Source of the DNA: Bacteroidales bacterium
GTDB taxonomy: Bacteria > Bacteroidota > Bacteroidia > Bacteroidales > UBA7960
Direction: 5' to 3'
Assembly (NCBI GenBank): GCA_003560215.1
Contig: PWIY01000315.1
Location: forward strand, 1 to 5,022
DNA length: 5,022 nt
The translations under genes and the position numbers were made by a program. Below the pieces are notes generated by a model, which ran no database searches, had not been told where the DNA came from, and was given only the letters and a program-made list of their open reading frames with translations. Shown piece by piece: positions 1 through 5,022 of this stretch; position 1 is the stretch's first letter; every line of letters starts with the position of its first letter.

Positions 1-537
1 ATGATCAATGCCAGCATGGCACCCGGGGCCGAGCGCAAAGCTTTCGGGTTCTCCCACTGGAATGATTTTGATGCTGAGCTGTTTGGCAAAGAAAAGGCAG
101 CAGCCATTGATCAGCAAAAACCCGTCAGTGCCCGGATCATTGCCAGCGACAACAAAGGTTTTATGCTGGATATTGTCAGGCAAAATGCCATGAATGCCGG
201 GCTCATGGGCAGCATCACCATTCAGCGAAACGACTTTTTTTCCTATCACCCTCCTTCCGAGCCCGGATGGATCCTCCTGAACCCTCCTTACGGGCAACGT
301 ATGAAATATCAGGATATCAGGAAGATGCACACCGATATCGGAGACACCCTGAAAAACCGGTTCTCCGGTTACAGCGCCGGCATCATCAGCCCGGAAGCAG
401 AAGCCATGAAACACCTGGGTCTGAAACCCAAAAGAAAGATCCCGGTATTCAATGGCCCCCTCCCGTGCACGTTCAATATTTACGAACTGTTTGACGGCCG
501 GCGAAAGGATTTCGTGGCCAAAAGAAAACGATTGTAA
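1..537 (+). CDS. THUMP-type class I SAM-dependent RNA methyltransferase (RlmL-like), C-terminal part only
   Basis: The frame is open from the first base and the ATG there is almost certainly an internal methionine. The 178 visible residues cover only the second half of a Rossmann methyltransferase domain; the glycine-rich SAM-binding motif and the N-terminal THUMP domain expected in this family would lie upstream of the window. Visible signatures are FGFSHWNDFDAELF (15-28), an acidic strand end ASD (48-50) that should contact the SAM ribose, the catalytic NPPYG (94-98), which positions the target base amino group for N-methylation, and the family's closing NGPLPCTFNIYELF (151-164). The C-terminus is basic (RRKDFVAKRKRL), which suits RNA contact. 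The closest well-known relative is the RlmL half of E. coli RlmKL, which makes N2-methylguanosine at position 2445 of 23S rRNA; the exact target here is inferred, so no symbol is given. It may be co-transcribed with pfkA, 95 bp downstream. Confidence 0.88.
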   Translation: MINASMAPGAERKAFGFSHWNDFDAELFGKEKAAAIDQQKPVSARIIASDNKGFMLDIVRQNAMNAGLMGSITIQRNDFFSYHPPSEPGWILLNPPYGQRMKYQDIRKMHTDIGDTLKNRFSGYSAGIISPEAEAMKHLGLKPKRKIPVFNGPLPCTFNIYELFDGRRKDFVAKRKRL

Positions 538-578
538 CACCCCCTTTGCCCGCTCATCAGCCCAACTAAGGCTAAAAA

Positions 579-595
579 CATGCGGAGCACGCATG
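579..595. repeat. Perfect 6-bp inverted repeat in the pfkA leader region
   Basis: CATGCG, a 5-base spacer GAGCA, then CGCATG form a perfect hairpin or dyad 37 bp upstream of the pfkA start codon. It is not followed by a T-tract, so it is a poor intrinsic terminator for the upstream methyltransferase gene. The octamer AAAACATG that enters the left arm (575-582) recurs at 600-607, so the 95-bp gap carries CATG three times within 30 bp. It could be an operator or an mRNA leader structure; a 6-bp stem can also arise by chance, so function is speculative. Confidence 0.3.
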
Positions 596-621
596 ACAGA
601 AAACATGTGTAACGACTAAAA

Positions 622-627
622 AGGAAG
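622..627 (+). promoter_or_regulatory. Shine-Dalgarno-like site of pfkA
   Basis: AGGAAG ends 5 bases before the ATG at 633 and supports that start over the second in-frame ATG at 645. It is the clearest ribosome-binding match in the window. The divIC start has none and priA only a weak AGG. It therefore stands out in a phylum where such sites are usually weak, perhaps reflecting strong expression of a glycolytic enzyme. Confidence 0.5.
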
Positions 628-632
628 AAACC

Positions 633-1745
633 ATGGTCAATAAAATGAAAAAAAGAGTACTTGTGGCCACAGGCGGCGGCGATTGCCCCGGCCTGAACGC
701 CGTGATACGCGCGATTGTGCTGCGCGCCCAGCAGGAAAGAAACTGGGAAGTTGTGGGAAGCATCAACGCTTTTGACGGCATACTGAATGAACCCAACGAA
801 ATAGTTATCCTGGACGAAGAAAAGGTGGCCGGGATCCATATCCGCGGTGGTACCATCATCGGCACCACCAACAAGGGAGGTCCGTTTGCATGGCCCATAA
901 AAAATTCGGACGGAACCTGGGACACGGCCGACCGTTCCGATGAAATGCTCAGGCGTTTACAGTACCTCGGTGTGGATGCAGTGATCAACATCGGCGGGGA
1001 CGGATCCCAGCAAATCTCCCAGCAACTTTATGAAAAGGGGTGTAACATCATTGGCGTTCCGAAAACCATTGACAACGACCTGTCGGCCACAGACTTCACG
1101 TTTGGTTTCCAGACAGCCGTCCAGGAAGCCACCACGGCGGTGGATAAACTGATAACAACCGCTGCAAGCCATAACCGGGTATTCGTGCTTGAGGTTATGG
1201 GGCGCTATGCCGGCTGGATCGGTCTTCATAGCGCAGTGGCCGGTGGTGCCGACGTGTGCCTGATCCCGGAGATCCCATACGACCTGAACAAGGTGATCGA
1301 TAAGATCTACTCACGTTTTGACCGTGACCGCGGATACGCCATTATCGTAATTGCCGAAGGGGCAAAACCGATCGACGGCGACACAGAGCAGCAGGAAAGC
1401 GATGAGGTGGGGTACAAGCACAAACGCCTTGGAGGAGTGGCCTCCAAACTCATTGCTGAGCTCAAGGATGCGGGTCTTGAAATGGACATGCGTGAAACCG
1501 TACTGGGTCACCTGCAGCGCGGAGGAACCCCCATTGCCTATGACCGCAACCTGGCCACACAGTTCGGCGTAGAGGCCTTTGAAATGGTATTGCGCGGAGA
1601 TTTTGGCAAGATGGTCACCTACAGGCATCCAAACATTGCCCCTGTGCCTTTTGTGGAAGCCATCAGCCAGTACAACTTTGTCAACCCCAAGTCAGACCTG
1701 GTCAAGTCTGCAAGAGGAGTGGGCATCTGCATGGGTGACAGTTAA
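633..1745 (+). CDS. pfkA: 6-phosphofructokinase, PfkA family, mixed-substrate group III type
   Basis: Cytosolic glycolytic enzyme that phosphorylates fructose 6-phosphate to fructose 1,6-bisphosphate. The 370-residue protein is complete and somewhat longer than the 320-residue E. coli PfkA, as expected for group III. Motifs in order: GGGDCPGLNAVIR (14-26, nucleotide loop); GGTIIGTTNKGGPF (72-85); GGDGS (121-125); PKTIDND (143-149), with D147 as catalytic base; R182 and MGR (189-191) for sugar phosphate; E242; and GHLQRGG (292-298), with H293 and R296 as substrate ligands. G124, matching E. coli Gly104, points to ATP. K144, in place of E. coli Gly124, is the residue seen in pyrophosphate-dependent enzymes. 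This mixed pair is the group III signature, so the phosphoryl donor is most likely ATP but is not certain. By simple alignment E. coli Arg72 falls on N80, with K81 beside it, and effector-site positions 187, 211 and 213 become D207, R231 and R233. The start is supported by AGGAAG 5 bases upstream. Confidence 0.95.
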   Translation: MVNKMKKRVLVATGGGDCPGLNAVIRAIVLRAQQERNWEVVGSINAFDGILNEPNEIVILDEEKVAGIHIRGGTIIGTTNKGGPFAWPIKNSDGTWDTADRSDEMLRRLQYLGVDAVINIGGDGSQQISQQLYEKGCNIIGVPKTIDNDLSATDFTFGFQTAVQEATTAVDKLITTAASHNRVFVLEVMGRYAGWIGLHSAVAGGADVCLIPEIPYDLNKVIDKIYSRFDRDRGYAIIVIAEGAKPIDGDTEQQESDEVGYKHKRLGGVASKLIAELKDAGLEMDMRETVLGHLQRGGTPIAYDRNLATQFGVEAFEMVLRGDFGKMVTYRHPNIAPVPFVEAISQYNFVNPKSDLVKSARGVGICMGDS

Positions 1746-1772
1746 ACACCGGCCGGAATCATTCCCCGGTGT
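1746..1772 (+). repeat. Strong hairpin immediately after the pfkA stop codon
   Basis: ACACCGG (1746-1752) pairs perfectly with CCGGTGT (1766-1772). Between the arms, after a two-base CC bulge, GGAAT and ATTCC around a central C add an inner dyad, so the transcript could fold into a 7-bp stem topped by a further 3-5 bp. It starts at the first base after the pfkA TAA. No T-tract follows (ATGGGACC), so a canonical intrinsic terminator is not supported. An mRNA 3'-end stabiliser, a partial terminator that lowers priA expression relative to pfkA, or a protein-binding dyad are all possible. Confidence 0.45.
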
Positions 1773-1811
1773 ATGGGACCACGAACCATGCAAGGGTGAA
1801 CGGAATCATTC
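1754..1811. repeat. Pair of 11-bp direct repeats (CGGAATCATTC) in the pfkA-priA gap
   Basis: CGGAATCATTC occurs exactly at 1754-1764 and 1801-1811, 47 bp from start to start. Each copy holds the odd-length dyad GAAT-C-ATTC. The first copy lies inside the hairpin after pfkA; the second ends 19 bp before the priA ATG. Two identical dyads in a 79-bp gap upstream of a gene could be paired operator sites, or a remnant of a local duplication. No regulator can be named from this. Confidence 0.4.
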
Positions 1812-1830
1812 GTGAATTACATAGGTGCAT

Positions 1831-4326
1831 ATGGAGGAACGCCGGACCTTGTTTGCGGAAATTCTGCTGCCACTCCCCCTGGAGGGCTGTTTTACCTACC
1901 GTGTGCCACTCAAACTCAATGACAGCATACGCCCGGGACAAAGGGCGGTTGTTCCTTTTGGCCGGCATAAAGTGTATGCCGGTCTGGTGAAAAATGTGCA
2001 TTCTACCCCACCGGCAAACATCCAGGCCAGATATATCCATGACCTGCTGGACGAAGACCCTGTGGTCACCCAAAAGCAGTTCAGTTTCTGGGAATGGATC
2101 GCCGGCTATTATCTGTGTACAGAAGGAGAAGTGATGAATGCCGCCCTGCCACCGGCCATGAAGCTGGCAGGGGAAACCCGCATCGTCCTGAATCCGGATG
2201 CACAGGAACCCAGCGAACCCCTGAACGAAAAAGAAGCAGCCCTTCTTGAAACCCTCCGGTCGGGCAGTCACCTCACCCTGAAGGAGGCAGCAGCTTCCAC
2301 GTCCGTTCCAAAAGTCCTGCCCCTGATCAAAACCATGATGGAAAAGGGGCTGGTGCTGGTCAGGGAAGAACTGGAAAACCCCTGGCGGCCCCGCCGGGAA
2401 AACTACATTCGCCTGACTCCCGAATGCAGGGAAGAGGACAATCTCAGGGAGGTTTTTTCACAACTCGAGCAAAAGGCTCCCCGTCAACTGGAAGTGCTGA
2501 TGCTCTACATACGGATTGCAGAGCCTTTCACCGGCAATACCAAAGAAGTCAGGCAGCAGGAGCTGACCGGCCAGGTAAAGGGGGGATACGCAGCTTTGCA
2601 AAGCCTCATCAACAAAGAAGTTCTGGAGAAATATTCACAAAGACTCAGTTACTTTGACCACGTCCGGGCCGAAAAAAAGGAAATCGTCCTGAATCCCCAC
2701 CAGGAAAAAGCCCTGGATGAAATCAAAGCAAGCCATCAAAACCATGATGTGACCCTGTTGCACGGGGTCACTTCCAGCGGAAAAACCGAACTGTACATCC
2801 GGCTGATCCGGGAAACGATCAACCAGGGCAAGCAGGTGCTGTACCTTTTGCCAGAAATCGCACTGACCGCCCAGATCATCACACGCCTTCAGCAGCATTT
2901 CGGAAACAGGGCCGGGATTTACCATTCCCGATTCAACCCCATGGAACGCACCGAAGTTTGGAACAACCTGTTGCAGGGAGGCATCACATACGGGGAACAA
3001 ACGATTCGCTATGATCTTGTGCTGGGCCCGCGTTCCGCAATGTTCCTGCCCTTTCACAACCTGGGTCTGATCATCATCGACGAAGAGCATGAATCCAGTT
3101 TTAAACAACACGACCCGGCACCACGTTATCACGCCAGAGACGCGGCCATTTATCTTGCTTCGGTATTCGGGGCAAAAGTACTGCTGGGATCCGCCACCCC
3201 CTCCCTGGAGGTGTTTTCCAATGCGCGCCACGGAAAATTCGGCTATGCAGCCATTGAAGAGCGGCACGGAGGTGTCATGATGCCGGAGATCATGGTGGCG
3301 GATATCCGGAAGGACACCCGCAGCAAGGCCATGAAGTCCCATTTTTCTCCCCTGCTGTTCAACAGCATCAGCAAGGCCCTGGAAGAAAAAGAACAGGTGA
3401 TCTTATTCCAGAACCGGCGGGGTTTTTCACTTCGCGTGGAATGCGATGTCTGCCAATGGGTTCCTGAATGCCACCAATGTGATGTGAGCCTGGTGTACCA
3501 TAAAAAAATCAACAGGCTGAAATGTCACTATTGCGGATATACCTCACCTCCCCCGGGAATCTGTACCCCATGCGGTTCTACAGCCGTAAAGATGAAGGGC
3601 TTCGGAACAGAAAAGGTGGAAGAAGAATTGCCCCTGTTTTTTCCGGAGGCCCGGATCGCACGAATGGATCTGGATACCACCCGGTCAAAAAACGCATACC
3701 GGAAAATCATTGAGGAATTTGAGGACCATCGCATTGATATCCTGGTGGGCACCCAAATGGTCAGCAAAGGCCTTGATTTCAACAATGTGGGGGTTGTTGG
3801 CATCCTGAATGCCGACAACATGCTGAACTTTCCGGATTTCAGGGCACATGAAAGGGCTTTCCAGCTTATGGCCCAGGTCAGCGGCCGTTCAGGACGCAGC
3901 AAAAAAAGGGGCAGGGTAATCATACAGACCTTCAACCCTTATCACCCCGTGATCAGACAGGTAATCGACAATGATTATGAAGGGATGTACCGGCAGCAGA
4001 TCGCCGAACGGCGCGAATTTCACTATCCGCCCTTCAGCCGGCTGGTCAGACTTTCGGTGCTGCATGCCAGTGAAGACCTGCTCAACCAGGCAGCCGATGA
4101 ACTTGGCAGGCGGTTAAAAAGCCACTTTCCCGGGAAAACACTTGGCCCGGAATACCCGGTCATTGCCCGGATCCGAAACCACTACATCAAAAACATCCTG
4201 GTGAAACTGGACCGCAGCCCCGCACTGAAAGGGGAAAAACAACAGATCAGAAAACTGGTCAGGGATTTTCAGTCGGAACAGCAATGGAAACCGATCCGGA
4301 TCATCTTCAATGTGGATCCGGTATAA
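1831..4326 (+). CDS. priA: Primosomal protein N' (PriA), replication-restart DNA helicase
   Basis: PriA recognises stalled or collapsed replication forks, unwinds the lagging arm and helps reload the replicative helicase. The 831-residue protein is complete. It opens with the DNA-binding FAEILLPLPLEGCFTYRVP region (8-26), followed by CTEGEVMNAALPP (96-108) and a winged-helix-like segment around 130-180. The superfamily 2 helicase core has Walker A GVTSSGKT (312-319), DEEH (417-420), GSATPS (453-458), GTQMVSKGLDF (640-650) and QVSGRSGR (682-689). All eight zinc-binding cysteines are present as four pairs or near-pairs (538/541, 547/550, 565/568, 578/581). The C-terminal domain ends in IIFNVDPV. 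ATG at 1831 is preferred because AGG (1823-1825) sits 5 bases ahead; an in-frame GTG at 1825 would add two residues. It may be read through from pfkA, whose stop is 85 bp upstream. Confidence 0.97.
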   Translation: MEERRTLFAEILLPLPLEGCFTYRVPLKLNDSIRPGQRAVVPFGRHKVYAGLVKNVHSTPPANIQARYIHDLLDEDPVVTQKQFSFWEWIAGYYLCTEGEVMNAALPPAMKLAGETRIVLNPDAQEPSEPLNEKEAALLETLRSGSHLTLKEAAASTSVPKVLPLIKTMMEKGLVLVREELENPWRPRRENYIRLTPECREEDNLREVFSQLEQKAPRQLEVLMLYIRIAEPFTGNTKEVRQQELTGQVKGGYAALQSLINKEVLEKYSQRLSYFDHVRAEKKEIVLNPHQEKALDEIKASHQNHDVTLLHGVTSSGKTELYIRLIRETINQGKQVLYLLPEIALTAQIITRLQQHFGNRAGIYHSRFNPMERTEVWNNLLQGGITYGEQTIRYDLVLGPRSAMFLPFHNLGLIIIDEEHESSFKQHDPAPRYHARDAAIYLASVFGAKVLLGSATPSLEVFSNARHGKFGYAAIEERHGGVMMPEIMVADIRKDTRSKAMKSHFSPLLFNSISKALEEKEQVILFQNRRGFSLRVECDVCQWVPECHQCDVSLVYHKKINRLKCHYCGYTSPPPGICTPCGSTAVKMKGFGTEKVEEELPLFFPEARIARMDLDTTRSKNAYRKIIEEFEDHRIDILVGTQMVSKGLDFNNVGVVGILNADNMLNFPDFRAHERAFQLMAQVSGRSGRSKKRGRVIIQTFNPYHPVIRQVIDNDYEGMYRQQIAERREFHYPPFSRLVRLSVLHASEDLLNQAADELGRRLKSHFPGKTLGPEYPVIARIRNHYIKNILVKLDRSPALKGEKQQIRKLVRDFQSEQQWKPIRIIFNVDPV
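4296..4321. repeat. Inverted repeat at the priA 3' end, opposite the divIC 3' flank
   Basis: CCGGATC (4296-4302) and GATCCGG (4315-4321) are perfect 7-bp arms around a 12-base loop, inside the last codons of priA and 12 bp past the divIC stop as read on the minus strand. Because the two genes converge with only 6 bp between stops, this is the best hairpin candidate for ending the minus-strand transcript. Only a short TTT lies downstream on that strand, so a terminator role is weakly supported, and the sequence is constrained by coding for priA. Confidence 0.25.
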
Positions 4327-4332
4327 ATGTGG

Positions 4333-4623
4333 TCAGTCATCCACAACAATGAACACATCCTCTCCTTCTTTCTTCATCAGAAAAACTTCACGGGCATAAC
4401 GCTCCAGGGCATCGGGATCGTTCTTCAGCTCTTCAATGGCTGTACTGTCGCGTCGGATTTCTTCCAGGTAAAATTCCCGCTCCTGCCGTAGTTCTTTTAG
4501 CTGGCGCTGCATACGCCATTGCTGAACCAGGTTGTGACTGTCAAAAAACAACAGCCACACCAGCACAGCCACCAGGGCGATCAGGTATTTGTTGCGTAAC
4601 AAGGAAGGTATCCGCACCCGCAT
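4333..4623 (-). CDS. divIC: Septum formation initiator family protein (DivIC/FtsB-like)
   Basis: Small bitopic cell-division protein that, with FtsL and FtsQ/DivIB partners, links the Z-ring to septal peptidoglycan synthesis. The 96 residues show the standard layout. A short basic N-terminus (MRVRIPSLLRNK) is followed by one membrane segment (about 13-27, YLIALVAVLVWLLFF). A charged extracytoplasmic coiled coil follows (about 32-65, rich in Q, R, E and L), then the conserved tail LERYAREVFLMKKEGEDVF (73-91), which is the DivIC signature. Length fits the family (about 90-110 residues). There is no Shine-Dalgarno sequence before the ATG. The gene lies 30 bp after tsaB on the same strand, so it is probably co-transcribed, though a TATATTTG element in the gap may give its own promoter. 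It converges on priA with 6 bp between stops. The FtsB name would be equally acceptable. Confidence 0.92.
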   Translation of the reverse strand: MRVRIPSLLRNKYLIALVAVLVWLLFFDSHNLVQQWRMQRQLKELRQEREFYLEEIRRDSTAIEELKNDPDALERYAREVFLMKKEGEDVFIVVDD

Positions 4624-4640
4624 ACAGAAACAGCTTTACA

Positions 4641-4648
4641 CAAATATA
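4641..4648 (-). promoter_or_regulatory. Candidate Bacteroidota-type -7 element (TATATTTG) upstream of divIC
   Basis: Read on the minus strand, TATATTTG matches the TAnnTTTG -7 consensus known for the primary sigma factor of Bacteroides and relatives. It lies in the 30-bp tsaB-divIC gap and ends 17 bases before the divIC ATG, which would give a short leader. I see no TTTG at the expected distance (about 19-21 bp) upstream for the -33 element, so this is a half-supported promoter. Confidence 0.3.
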
Positions 4649-4653
4649 AGGAA

Positions 4654-5022
4654 TTATGAATAGAGGCCCTTTACTTTTGGTTTCCCGGCCACAAAATCTT
4701 TCAGGTAATACGGCTCAAAATAGGCCACATCCACAAAGTCCTTCCGTCTATACTGTTCTTCGGCCAATTGAAGCATGCCCCTAACGGAAGGAAGGATGTC
4801 AGGAAAAAACAAGGCATTGGGGCTGTCAATCAACTGTCTGCACTTTTCAGCCCCGTCTCCGAAAAAGACAATGCGTTGCTTCTCCAGCAACTCCCCGAAG
4901 GTGTCGGCGGTGATCACTTCAGCTGCGGTCGGTCTGACTTCTTTGAGCCCGGGAGTAAAAAGTGCGTAATATACCTCCATGCGCCGGGCATCAATCATCG
5001 GGCAATAAAGAACATCCGGACC
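4654..5022 (-). CDS. tsaB: tRNA threonylcarbamoyladenosine biosynthesis protein TsaB, C-terminal part only
   Basis: TsaB is the inactive ASKHA-fold partner of TsaD. With TsaE they transfer the threonylcarbamoyl group from TC-AMP to A37 of ANN-decoding tRNAs (t6A) in the cytosol. The minus-strand frame stays open to the window edge: eight residues (GPDVLYCP) precede the first visible methionine, so the gene starts outside and 122 residues are seen of a usual 220-240. The N-terminal nucleotide-binding-like half (the ETS motif region) is therefore missing. Diagnostic parts are CPMIDARRMEVYYALF (7-22), the strand VFFGDGAEKC just before mid-fragment, and the ending DVAYFEPYYLKDFVAGKPKV, typical of Bacteroidota TsaB. 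It is followed 30 bp downstream by divIC on the same strand. Confidence 0.93.
   Translation of the reverse strand, partial: GPDVLYCPMIDARRMEVYYALFTPGLKEVRPTAAEVITADTFGELLEKQRIVFFGDGAEKCRQLIDSPNALFFPDILPSVRGMLQLAEEQYRRKDFVDVAYFEPYYLKDFVAGKPKVKGLYS

Noticed and set aside
1..3. ATG at the first base as a true start of a short methyltransferase
   Set aside because: The SAM-binding glycine motif and THUMP domain would be missing, and the first residues align to the middle of the family. The gene is cut by the window edge.
235..241. Run of seven T in the methyltransferase gene as a possible frameshift or slippage site
   Set aside because: The reading frame continues intact on both sides with conserved family motifs (NPPYG and the C-terminal block), so no frameshift is needed.
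355..370. Perfect inverted repeat AACCGG-TTCT-CCGGTT inside the methyltransferase gene
   Set aside because: It encodes ordinary codons (KNRFSGY region) well inside the reading frame, with no T-tract. A 6-bp stem of this kind is expected by chance.
545..574. CTTTG followed by TAAGGCTA as a Bacteroidota promoter for pfkA
   Set aside because: The upstream TTTG fits the -33 element, but the downstream octamer matches TAnnTTTG only at its first two bases and the spacing is 17 bp. Too weak to annotate.
480..991. Overlapping minus-strand open frames opposite the methyltransferase end, the gap and the pfkA start
   Set aside because: They mirror PfkA codons, have low-complexity unlike-protein composition and overlap one another. 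No independent gene is supported.
2635..3342. 235-codon open frame on the minus strand opposite priA
   Set aside because: It lies wholly antisense to the conserved helicase core of PriA, its translation resembles no family I know, and it has no supporting start context. It is a shadow of the coding strand.
1..5022. A hidden novel system, mobile element or CRISPR array
   Set aside because: Coding density is very high, every gene is a recognisable housekeeping family, and I saw no transposase, integrase, spaced repeat array, tRNA or terminal inverted repeats.

Overview
The window looks like an ordinary housekeeping stretch of a Bacteroidota chromosome of roughly balanced base composition. The lineage call rests on family-level features I recognise. 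The TsaB C-terminus (YFEPYYLKDFVAGKPKVKG) and the DivIC tail (RYAREVFLMKKEGEDVFIV) are of the kind typical of that phylum, as is the PriA segment CTEGEVMNAALPPAMKL. Shine-Dalgarno sequences are mostly weak or absent, and there is one TAnnTTTG-type element. No closer taxonomic placement is justified from this sequence alone.

Layout. Positions 1-537 (+) are the 3' part of a THUMP-type class I SAM-dependent RNA methyltransferase gene that begins outside the window. A 95-bp gap with a small perfect inverted repeat follows, then pfkA (633-1745, +), a complete 6-phosphofructokinase of the 'mixed-substrate group III' type. A 79-bp gap follows, holding a strong hairpin and an 11-bp direct repeat, and then priA (about 1831-4326, +), a complete primosomal helicase. 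The other strand carries two genes that meet priA tail to tail: tsaB (4654 to beyond 5022, -, 5' end missing) is followed 30 bp later by a divIC/ftsB-like division gene (4333-4623, -). The priA and divIC stop codons are only 6 bp apart.

Functional links. The genes serve RNA modification (the methyltransferase and tsaB), glycolysis (pfkA), replication restart (priA) and septum formation (divIC). They share a chromosomal neighbourhood, not a pathway. I found no mobile element, CRISPR array, tRNA, rRNA, defence system or other accessory module, and no gene-free stretch above 100 bp. I do not see a previously undescribed system here. The points most worth a second look are the phosphoryl-donor residues of PfkA and the repeated dyad sequence in the pfkA-priA gap.
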